From Nitrospirota bacterium (GTDB taxonomy: Bacteria > Nitrospirota > Nitrospiria > Nitrospirales > UBA8639): a stretch of 39,545 nucleotides of DNA. A model generated the notes under the pieces. That model was not told the DNA's origin. It worked only from the letters and a program-made list of their open reading frames with translations, and ran no database searches. Below are positions 1-7,721 of this stretch, in pieces; positions within the stretch are counted from its first letter, which is position 1; each line of letters starts with the position of its first letter. Location of the stretch: positions 1 to 39,545 of the forward strand of contig JAOTTP010000025.1 of assembly GCA_029864405.1 (NCBI GenBank), written 5' to 3'. Both the position numbers and the translations under genes were made by a program.

Positions 1-1452
1 CTGACGCCAGCGCGAAACCATCGAACCTTGGAACTCTGCTCCATCTTTCTTGCGGGAATCGTCTTTCCCGAACTTCGTGAGGCTTCAGACTGGCTGGAGC
101 TTGCCAAGACGGAACTCGTGAAGAACATGCAGTCAGATATACTCCCTGATGGCGTTCATTGTGAACTGTCTACGGATTATCATCACCTAGTCCTCAAGAA
201 TTACCTTTGGGTTCGGCGTCTGGCCCCTCTCAACCAAATAATATTCCCAGACGTTGTTGATGAACAGATCAAGAAAGCCTTGGAATTTGCACTGTATGCT
301 CATAAGCCAGATGGCTTAATCCCATCGCTCAGCGACGGAGACAGCCGCGGGTTCTTAGATCTCCTTGAGCAAGGGTATCAACTGTACGGCAATCAGGAGT
401 TACGCTATGCGTCCTTACGAGGAATGGGGGGGACTCCTCCACGGGAACGGTCTAAAGGATTCCAAAATAGTGGCTATTATTTTCTTCGCAGTGGCTGGGG
501 GGATGGGTCGGAACCCTACGAAGATGAACGGTATTTAGTCTTTGATTGCGGCCCCCTCGGGGCCGGCAACCATGGGCATTTAGATCTCCTCAGTTTCGAG
601 ATGGCTGCCTTTGGCCAATCCTTGATTATCGATCCTGGACGATACACCTATGACGAATCCGGAGACGTCAATTGGCGCGTCCGGTTTCGGGAAACCGCCG
701 CACATAACACTGTGGTCGTGGATGGGAAAAATCAAACCCGGTATGTCCTCCACAAAACCCGGCATAAGATCCGAGGCCCTCATCCGGACCATCTTGTCAA
801 CGCGTTTATCAGCCAACCCAGTTTCGATTTTATACATGGGCAAGCGCAGAGCCATGAATACCCCGTCCTCCATGAACGCAAAATCCTTTTCCCTTGCCTG
901 GATTACTGGATCATCATTGATCGGCTCACCGCCCAAGAGGAGCATCAATATGACCTGCTGTTGCATTTAAGTGCGCAGGCTCAGGGCGCCGTCACCGTCT
1001 CTCATGCGAATGAAACGCTAGCCTATGCGGCTCCGCATGTCGTCATCGCCCAACCGCTGTCCCAATCCATTCACGGTGCCATTCTTCAAGGCCATGTATC
1101 ACTGACCTATGGGTCCAAGGATCTGGCTCCCATTCTTCGGTTCCGACAAACTGAAGCCAATGCCTGTTTTCACACCGTTCTCCTCCCCTTCGGAGATCAT
1201 CAACCGGACGTGAGGATTGAATTTGTCCCGGTGTATGCCGGCAACCGCGTATGTCTTGCGCATGAGGCCTCCTGTCTTCGGATTCGACATGCGCTGAATC
1301 AGGAACCGCTTGAAGACCTCGTATTCCTGTGTCATCAGGATGTCCCGGCACACTATCGGTTTCACGATTTCTCTTTTCAAGGCAAGGTGCTCTTCCTCAG
1401 AAAAAATGCCCTGGGGAAACGTATTCACCAGTTTGAGATCAAGAGTTATTAG
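1..1452 (+). CDS. Heparinase II/III family protein, 5'-truncated by window edge
   Basis: The open frame runs from base 1 without a start. The residues before the TTG at 28 (ending ARNHRT) match the paralogue at 4309-6321, so the gene begins upstream of the window. The fold is an alpha/alpha-toroid followed by a C-terminal beta-sandwich (Hepar_II_III_C). Visible signatures are DGVHCELSTDYHH in the helical part, NHGHLD near the domain junction, and RFRETAAHNTVVVD in the sandwich. Members of this fold cleave uronate-containing polysaccharides by beta-elimination, using Tyr and His residues in such motifs. The two paralogues align without gaps over more than 300 residues, with more than half identical by eye. 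It is the first gene of the glycan operon seen here, 35 bp before an APH-like gene. Substrate is unknown. It could be a lyase or a non-catalytic relative. Confidence 0.85.
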   Translation: MTPARNHRTLELCSIFLAGIVFPELREASDWLELAKTELVKNMQSDILPDGVHCELSTDYHHLVLKNYLWVRRLAPLNQIIFPDVVDEQIKKALEFALYAHKPDGLIPSLSDGDSRGFLDLLEQGYQLYGNQELRYASLRGMGGTPPRERSKGFQNSGYYFLRSGWGDGSEPYEDERYLVFDCGPLGAGNHGHLDLLSFEMAAFGQSLIIDPGRYTYDESGDVNWRVRFRETAAHNTVVVDGKNQTRYVLHKTRHKIRGPHPDHLVNAFISQPSFDFIHGQAQSHEYPVLHERKILFPCLDYWIIIDRLTAQEEHQYDLLLHLSAQAQGAVTVSHANETLAYAAPHVVIAQPLSQSIHGAILQGHVSLTYGSKDLAPILRFRQTEANACFHTVLLPFGDHQPDVRIEFVPVYAGNRVCLAHEASCLRIRHALNQEPLEDLVFLCHQDVPAHYRFHDFSFQGKVLFLRKNALGKRIHQFEIKSY

Positions 1453-1487
1453 ACACCACCACACACTTTTTAGGCACAGAGCTAATC

Positions 1488-2933
1488 ATGATTCCAAAAC
1501 GCCATATTCCACCTGACCCGCTCTTCCCGCACATGCCCACGCTTTGTGGCGAGGAGGCAATGAAAGATATCTTTAAGAGACATGTAGAAAATGACCATCA
1601 GCCTGCCCAAGACAACTGGATTCAAGACTGTCGAATTCTGCACATCCGATATAAACCAGGCCGATATGTGATGGTGTTGTATGAAATACTATTTCCAAAT
1701 CGGCCCGGACAACCGGATGAACCCGAAATGTGGTATGTGCGAGCATTCAAAAAAGGGAAGTCGCATTCCAATTTTCTAGAAGCCCAATCGTTGCAAACTC
1801 AGGAGGGGCAACCCAATCCACTCATCCTACATTTTCCCGAGATAGAGTCGGTCGCTTGGGGTTTCCCCTATGACCGGAAAATGATCTCCCTCCCCCAGGC
1901 CCTGGATCAAGACACGCTCCGCTCCCAGGTCCTTCCCTCCCTGCTTGGACCACACCGAATGGCAGAGTGGGACATTGTCGATCTGATTCTTGAAGTCGTT
2001 CACTACGTCCCGGAACACACGTGCACCTCGCAAGTGACGACACACCTTCACCATCGGATGACGGGGAAAACGACCTCCCTCACCGTATTCGGAAAAACCT
2101 TCGCCAATCACCAAGGAATGCTTAGCTATCAAGCCCTGCAACAATTGTGGAACAGTCCGGCCAGGAAAATCGGAGCGTTAGTCATTCCTGAACCGTTAGC
2201 CTTTGATCCCGAAACCAACACCCTGTGGCAATCCAGTCTCATTGGAATCCCGCTCACCCATTTTCCGCTTTCGGACCCACGAATGTGCGGTTGGATGGAA
2301 AAGTCCGGGGCGACTCTGGCCACATTACATGGCACTCCCTTAATGGACCTTCCTATAGGCCAGACCCCAGACATCATGGAACGACTGGATCACGCAACCA
2401 GAATTCTGGCGCCCTTGAGACCCGCCTGCCAAGAATCCCTGTATCAGTTGTCGACGATCTTGGCTCAACAAGCGAGCCATTTCCCATCGTATCCATCAGC
2501 CACGCTCCATGGAGATCCGCATCGAAAAAATCTCTTCCTTCAGGACGAGACCGTCGCGCTGATTGACCTGGACAGCATTACCACTGGCCCTCCGCTCTAT
2601 GATGTCGGCAGTTGTCTGGCTAGTGTATGGTATCGGGCCGCGCTTGGTGAAATTTCCACTCCCCTGGCCAAAACCCTTTCCATAAGGTTTCTGAAGGGGT
2701 ATCAACAGAACGTGTCCTGGCCTCTCTCCGAAGCTGAAGTGGTTTGGTATATCGCAGCGTTTCTCGTAACCGAACAAGCCACGCGGTGCGCTACCACGTT
2801 TAAAGCCGACCGATTGGATATCATTGAACATCTCATTCATTTGGCTAAATCCTTACTGAGCAGGGACATTCTTTTCAATGGAATGCAACTCCAAACCAAG
2901 AACTGTCTATCCGCCCAACCCGGCACCCATTAG
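1488..2933 (+). CDS. APH-fold phosphotransferase (kinase-like) protein of the glycan operon
   Basis: This 481-residue protein ends in an aminoglycoside-phosphotransferase/choline-kinase type C-lobe. The catalytic loop is HGDPHRKN (H341, D343, N348) and the metal-binding motif is IDLD (about 359-362), followed by GPPLYDVGS. Upstream are two segments that each look like a kinase N-lobe strand with a lysine: YVRAFKKGK near residue 90 and VFGKTFANHQG near 205. The gene at 6334-7713 has the same layout. The family phosphorylates small molecules such as sugars, choline or antibiotics. Given the neighbours, a sugar or glycan-precursor kinase is more likely than drug resistance, but that is inference. 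No signal peptide or membrane segment is visible. The next gene starts 12 bp downstream. Confidence 0.75.
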   Translation: MIPKRHIPPDPLFPHMPTLCGEEAMKDIFKRHVENDHQPAQDNWIQDCRILHIRYKPGRYVMVLYEILFPNRPGQPDEPEMWYVRAFKKGKSHSNFLEAQSLQTQEGQPNPLILHFPEIESVAWGFPYDRKMISLPQALDQDTLRSQVLPSLLGPHRMAEWDIVDLILEVVHYVPEHTCTSQVTTHLHHRMTGKTTSLTVFGKTFANHQGMLSYQALQQLWNSPARKIGALVIPEPLAFDPETNTLWQSSLIGIPLTHFPLSDPRMCGWMEKSGATLATLHGTPLMDLPIGQTPDIMERLDHATRILAPLRPACQESLYQLSTILAQQASHFPSYPSATLHGDPHRKNLFLQDETVALIDLDSITTGPPLYDVGSCLASVWYRAALGEISTPLAKTLSIRFLKGYQQNVSWPLSEAEVVWYIAAFLVTEQATRCATTFKADRLDIIEHLIHLAKSLLSRDILFNGMQLQTKNCLSAQPGTH

Positions 2934-2945
2934 GAATCCACCATC

Positions 2946-4349
2946 ATGTCTCACGCACCCCATCAAACGACTTCTCATTTCCCATTGAAGGACTTTTCCT
3001 CAATTGCATACCTTCTCATGGAATACCCCCGGGTGTCTGAATCATTCATTATCAATGAAATTTATCAATTAGAACGGATGGGCGCCTCGTTACAACTGTT
3101 TTCGGTCAAGAAACCTAAGGATGCCAAGGTCCATGAGACCGTGAATAAAATTGGTGCTCCCGTCACCTATCTCCCGTCCGTCACATCCCTGTCTGGTACT
3201 CCATTTAGAGAGTGGCTCAAGACGAATCTTCCCGCGTTTCTGTCAGCTCATTGCGCGATCGCTCTTCGCCGACCATTGGCTTACGTTCGAGTCCTGGGGG
3301 AAGCCATCGGGATGATGTGGCGTTATCGGGAACCCGAAGAAAGACATCCACGAAAAGTTTTTTTTAAGGAATTTCTTCAAGCCGGGGCAATTGCGCACCA
3401 CCTTCTGAACGCCAACCCGTTCATCAGACACATCCATTCCCACTTTTGTCATGGCACAACCACCATTGCCATGTTTACCAGTCGCCTGACCGGCCTGCCC
3501 TTCAGTTTCACAGCCCATGCCAAGGACATTTTTCTCAAATCCTTGAACCCTGGTGACCTCCTCCAACGAAAACGGCGACGGGCCACATTTCTTGTGACAT
3601 GCACCGACGCCAATCGCCATTATCTCAACACGATTTGCCCGGATGGTGCGCCGATCCACACGATTTACCATGGTCTTGCACCGGACGTGTTTTCTCCCAC
3701 AAGCGGGTCGCCGTCCCAACCTCCATTAATTCTTTCTGTCGGCCGGTTTGTGGAGAAAAAGGGATTCGCCTGTTTAGTCGAGGCCTGCCGCATCCTTCGA
3801 GATCAAGGCCACGCATTTCAATGCCACCTGATCGGTGATCCTGGCGATTCGGTCACTGGAGATATGACGCCCATTATTTGCAGCATGATCGAAGCCTGGA
3901 ATCTCCAGGATGTCGTGCACCTGAAGCCTAGCGTCACTCAGGCACAGCTCCGTCTCAGGTATCAGGAATGCACGATTTTTACTCTGCCCTGCCAAATTTT
4001 GGATAACGGTGATCGAGACGGCATCCCCAATGTGCTGGCGGAAGCGATGGCCACAGGCCTTCCCGTCGTTTCTACGGAAATTTCTGGCATTCCGGAACTC
4101 GTCACGCACCGCCACAACGGCCTGCTCATTCCTCAAAAGGATGCTCAGGCGTTAGCCGAAGCCTTAGCGGAATTATTACGCAATCCGGCATTACGAACTT
4201 CTCTGGGGCAGGCGGCACGAGAAACGATTTGTCGCATATTTGATTCACAACAGACCACAATACGGCTAAAAACCCTGTTTGACCCTCTACCGAATAATGG
4301 ATCCTACGATGCCACCACTGTCCCTCACGAATCCGTCTGCCACGGTTAA
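2946..4349 (+). CDS. GT4-type glycosyltransferase
   Basis: This is a 467-residue GT-B fold transferase of the GT4 (glycosyl transferase group 1) type. The C-terminal Rossmann domain begins at SVGRFVEKKG (264-273). The nucleotide-sugar site is the EAMATGLPVVSTEISGIPE stretch from E366, with D358 in place of the first glutamate of the usual E-x7-E pair. The N-terminal half has the acceptor-side region, including HSHFCHGTTTIAMF and the AHAKDIF stretch typical of EPS transferases. It should move a sugar from a nucleotide donor to a growing, probably lipid-linked, glycan on the cytoplasmic face. It sits between the two heparinase/kinase pairs and overlaps the following gene by about 40 bp. Donor and linkage cannot be told from sequence. 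Confidence 0.9.
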   Translation: MSHAPHQTTSHFPLKDFSSIAYLLMEYPRVSESFIINEIYQLERMGASLQLFSVKKPKDAKVHETVNKIGAPVTYLPSVTSLSGTPFREWLKTNLPAFLSAHCAIALRRPLAYVRVLGEAIGMMWRYREPEERHPRKVFFKEFLQAGAIAHHLLNANPFIRHIHSHFCHGTTTIAMFTSRLTGLPFSFTAHAKDIFLKSLNPGDLLQRKRRRATFLVTCTDANRHYLNTICPDGAPIHTIYHGLAPDVFSPTSGSPSQPPLILSVGRFVEKKGFACLVEACRILRDQGHAFQCHLIGDPGDSVTGDMTPIICSMIEAWNLQDVVHLKPSVTQAQLRLRYQECTIFTLPCQILDNGDRDGIPNVLAEAMATGLPVVSTEISGIPELVTHRHNGLLIPQKDAQALAEALAELLRNPALRTSLGQAARETICRIFDSQQTTIRLKTLFDPLPNNGSYDATTVPHESVCHG

Positions 4350-6321
4350 GGCCGATTCGCCTCAAACCCGCAGGATCTTCCTGGCGCCGTACGACACGTG
4401 GACGGCGGACCAATTACTGCACTATTTCCAGCAGCGAGAGTCGGTCCATTACTTTCCGGTCATTGATCAGGAAGAAACGGCAGCGGAAAAAATCGATCTA
4501 CTCCTTCGTCATCATTTTGTCTTTCATCATGAAGAACATCACCTTCCCGCCCCCCTCAACTGGCTGACCAATCCCAGTGCCGACCGGGAGTGGCTCTTTA
4601 TGCTACATAAGTTTTACTACGGAGTGGGGCTAGGCAAGCGCTATGCGGAAACCCAAGATGCTCGATACGCCAACGCATGGGTGGAATTGACAGAGTCCTG
4701 GATCGATCGGGTTCCTCTTGATTTTCTTCCCAGCCGTGTGGCTGGTCGTCGGATTCAAAACTGGATTTACAGTCACGCCTTCCTTGTACATCCCAAGAGT
4801 TCTTTTTCCCCTGATCCGGAATTTTACCTTAAGTTTCTTGGCTCTCTGTTCCATCAAGTCCACCACTTGATCGGACATCTTGATAAAGCCCGAAACCATC
4901 GGACGTTGGAATTGTGCGCCATTTTTTGGGCCGCCGTGGTGTTCCCCGAATTTCGTGACGCCAGCCACTGGCTAAAATTCTCCATTGAGGCCTTACATCA
5001 CAACATCCAGGAGGACCTCTTAGCCGATGGCGTCCATTGTGAATTGTCCACCGAATATCATCATCTAGTCTTAAAAAACTATCTTGGAGTCCTGCGCCTC
5101 GCCAAGGCTAATCAGATTCCTCTCACCGATCTTATGCTCAGCCAGGTTCAGAAGGCCTTGGAGTTTTCGTTGTATGTCCACAAACCGGATGGCTTCATCC
5201 CCGCGTTAAGCGATGCCGATACGAGCAGCTATCGGGATCTCCTGCACCAGGGATACGAGTTGTTCGGCACCAAGGCCTTCCTCTATGGGGCTAGTCAGGG
5301 CAAGCAGGGCCTGCCTCCCACCGAACGATCAAAGGGTTTTCCGCAGAGCGGGTATTACATCATGCGGAGCGGATGGGGAGATCAACACGATGCCTACCAG
5401 GACGAGCGTTATCTGATTGTCGATTGCGGCTCTCTGGGAAAGGGAAACCACGGACACTTGGATGCCCTCAATGTGGAAATTGCCGGGTACGGTCGCTCCC
5501 TGATCGTGGATCCTGGTCGATATACCTACGACGAATCCGGTGAGATCAATTGGCGTGCACAATTCCGTGAAACGGCCGCACACAACACCGTCCTGATTGA
5601 CCGGAAGAATCAAACAGCCTACCGTCCAGGAACCTCACGATATGAAATCTGCGGCCCCGAACCGCTGACAGAAGTGATTGCGTTCGAGAGCCAGCCTGGC
5701 TTCGATTATCTTCACGCCGTGGCCAGAAGCGCCGAATATCCCGTCATCCACGAACGGAAAATTCTCTTTCTTCGTCCCGACTATTGGATTATTGCTGACC
5801 TTCTGATCGCGGAAGAACCTCACCGGTATGATCTCCTCTTCCATCTTTCCCCTGAAGCTTGCAACCAGGTCACCACCGTGCTTGAGCGGGATATGCTGAA
5901 GGTGCAATCTCCCAACCTGGTATTGGCTCAACCTCATCATCCTGGTCAATTCCTCTCACTCGAAGATGGTGTTATTTCACCCACATATGGCACTAAACAC
6001 GAGGCTCCAATCGTCAAATTTTCCCAACACGAAAGCATTGCCTGCTTCCATACGGTCGTCTTTCCTTTTGGATCCACAGCTCCCAGTCTTTCCATTCAAG
6101 CCCTTCCGGTTTCTGAACAGAAGGCGCAGTGTCCTCCAGTTTCGGCATTTGGCATGCGTGTGTCGTATCAAACGCAAACCGGCCATCATCAGGACTACAT
6201 TGCCTTTCGGCACTTAGGCGCGGCCGCCAGTTACCGCATGCAAGACTGGGAATTCACACAGCACATCCATATGATTCGAACGAAGGGCGAAGGTACCGTT
6301 ATCGCCCAACATTCCATATAA
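4309..6321 (+). CDS. Heparinase II/III family protein (complete paralogue)
   Basis: This 670-residue protein is the complete version of the gene at the left edge. The alpha/alpha-toroid carries DGVHCELSTEYHH (240-252, with Y250 and H251 as candidate catalytic residues). The Hepar_II_III_C sandwich carries NHGHLD (H381, H383) and AAHNTV (H425). No signal peptide or membrane segment is present, so it should be cytoplasmic, unlike secreted degradative lyases and periplasmic AlgL. I chose ATG 4309 because a GGA lies 7 bases upstream. ATG 4297 and TTG 4279 are in frame but lack a Shine-Dalgarno site. The start overlaps the preceding glycosyltransferase. Role is inferred: trimming or quality control of an intracellular glycan intermediate, or a different lyase reaction. 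Confidence 0.88.
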   Translation: MPPLSLTNPSATVKADSPQTRRIFLAPYDTWTADQLLHYFQQRESVHYFPVIDQEETAAEKIDLLLRHHFVFHHEEHHLPAPLNWLTNPSADREWLFMLHKFYYGVGLGKRYAETQDARYANAWVELTESWIDRVPLDFLPSRVAGRRIQNWIYSHAFLVHPKSSFSPDPEFYLKFLGSLFHQVHHLIGHLDKARNHRTLELCAIFWAAVVFPEFRDASHWLKFSIEALHHNIQEDLLADGVHCELSTEYHHLVLKNYLGVLRLAKANQIPLTDLMLSQVQKALEFSLYVHKPDGFIPALSDADTSSYRDLLHQGYELFGTKAFLYGASQGKQGLPPTERSKGFPQSGYYIMRSGWGDQHDAYQDERYLIVDCGSLGKGNHGHLDALNVEIAGYGRSLIVDPGRYTYDESGEINWRAQFRETAAHNTVLIDRKNQTAYRPGTSRYEICGPEPLTEVIAFESQPGFDYLHAVARSAEYPVIHERKILFLRPDYWIIADLLIAEEPHRYDLLFHLSPEACNQVTTVLERDMLKVQSPNLVLAQPHHPGQFLSLEDGVISPTYGTKHEAPIVKFSQHESIACFHTVVFPFGSTAPSLSIQALPVSEQKAQCPPVSAFGMRVSYQTQTGHHQDYIAFRHLGAAASYRMQDWEFTQHIHMIRTKGEGTVIAQHSI

Positions 6322-6333
6322 GGGAAACATCTG

Positions 6334-7713
6334 ATGACCTCGATCCTTCAGAACGAGCCGGCAACCGCCTTTGAAAATTTCCATGACCCCAACTGGGTCA
6401 AACTGACGCTGCAACATTGTCTTCCCAACATTGTCGGCTATGAGGGCATCATCCAGCATTGCGATATTTCTTACCTTCATTACAAACGATACCTCAAGGC
6501 TCGATCCCGTCAGAAATCGTTTTTGGCTGTTTGCTATGATTTGTCAATTACCGATCTACACGAACATATCCAGCATGCCACCGTCTTTGCCAAGATCTAC
6601 CTCGGCGATCGGAGTCAGATGGAGTATGACAAGCTGATGCAGGATCGCCTCACCAGAAATGCCAAAGACCAGCAACCACTCCATTTGGCTGACCTCGGCA
6701 TGATTGTCTGGATGTTTCCCTCAGACCCTTCCCTTCCACAACTGGCAGACCTGCTGGATCCGAGCCGAGTCACCCACTACTTTCCCCCTGGATACTGCCC
6801 TGTCCCGCGCACCCATCCGACTCAGATTCCACAGGTCACGCCACATGTAGTCCATTATCGCCCGGAATGTCGTTGCACCATTCGCTATTTGCTTCAAGGC
6901 GACCCAGCCTCCCAGGGATCATCCGTGATGCTCTTTGCCAAAACATTTAAAGACGATGAGAGAGAAGTTTTCCAACGAATGGAAGCGTTATGGAACCTCT
7001 CGCAAAAGAACCCCAATACGATTAAGGTCCCAAAGCCTCTTTCCTATGACGATTCTATTCACACCATCTGGCAGGAAGGGGTGGCCGGACTTCCCTTACG
7101 CGAGGTGATTCAACCCTCGAATTATCACCATTACCTGAAGTCCGTGGCCCTGGGGTTGGCCATTCTTCAGCAGAGTACGCTGCCAAGCTCATCCACGATC
7201 TCAAGCCATGACCATGTTATAGAGTTTCACAAAAAGGCTCAAAAACTGTCGCAGGTATTTCCTACTGGATCCGAGATTCTACAAAATTTGGGAAGAACGT
7301 TAGAGGAACTCGCTCTATCCGATGGCCCGATTTCCACTCAAATGATTCACGGGGATTTTCATATCGGCCAATTACTCGCGGACAACACCCAGGTGACGTT
7401 TTTCGATTTGGATGAATGCGCCATGGGAGATCCCTTGCAAGATGTGGCGAATTTCCTTGTCGACCTCCATTTCCAGGAATTTCCCTCTGGCTTCAGGCAA
7501 CATATGACCCAATCATTCGTCAAAGCCTATACGGCCTTAGTCCCATGGGAGGTTTCACAACGGAGATTGGATTGGCATGCGGCGATTCAGTTTACCAACA
7601 AAGTGTATCGTTCGTTTATCCAGCGCAAACCCAGCTTTGAAAAAGACTTTGACCGGTTCATGAATTTCTTAAAAGAGAGCAGCCTATCAACAACGGAACA
7701 CGCAAACCCTTGA
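6334..7713 (+). CDS. APH-fold phosphotransferase (kinase-like) protein, second copy
   Basis: This 459-residue protein resembles the kinase-like protein at 1488-2933 in layout. The C-lobe has HGDFHIGQ (H339, D341, H343; Q346 near the usual Asn position) and FDLDE (D358, D360), then GDPLQDVANFL. Two N-lobe-like segments are visible: TVFAKIYLGDRSQMEYDKLM near residue 83 and LFAKTFKDDEREVFQRMEAL near 200, each with an AK lysine and a following acidic helix. Only the second lies next to the C-lobe. AAGGG about 9 bases upstream supports ATG 6334. It follows a heparinase gene by 12 bp, repeating the heparinase-kinase order at the left edge. Substrate is unknown; sugar or glycan phosphorylation is inferred from context. 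Confidence 0.72.
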   Translation: MTSILQNEPATAFENFHDPNWVKLTLQHCLPNIVGYEGIIQHCDISYLHYKRYLKARSRQKSFLAVCYDLSITDLHEHIQHATVFAKIYLGDRSQMEYDKLMQDRLTRNAKDQQPLHLADLGMIVWMFPSDPSLPQLADLLDPSRVTHYFPPGYCPVPRTHPTQIPQVTPHVVHYRPECRCTIRYLLQGDPASQGSSVMLFAKTFKDDEREVFQRMEALWNLSQKNPNTIKVPKPLSYDDSIHTIWQEGVAGLPLREVIQPSNYHHYLKSVALGLAILQQSTLPSSSTISSHDHVIEFHKKAQKLSQVFPTGSEILQNLGRTLEELALSDGPISTQMIHGDFHIGQLLADNTQVTFFDLDECAMGDPLQDVANFLVDLHFQEFPSGFRQHMTQSFVKAYTALVPWEVSQRRLDWHAAIQFTNKVYRSFIQRKPSFEKDFDRFMNFLKESSLSTTEHANP

Positions 7714-7721
7714 GAAGCACA

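Noticed and set aside
3243..3719. 158-codon antisense frame inside the GT4 gene
   Set aside because: It is a shadow of a clear glycosyltransferase gene with no domain or start signal.
1488..7713. Antibiotic resistance role for the APH-like genes
   Set aside because: The proteins are longer than aminoglycoside kinases and sit in a glycan operon; the shared motif defines a broad kinase fold, not drug resistance.
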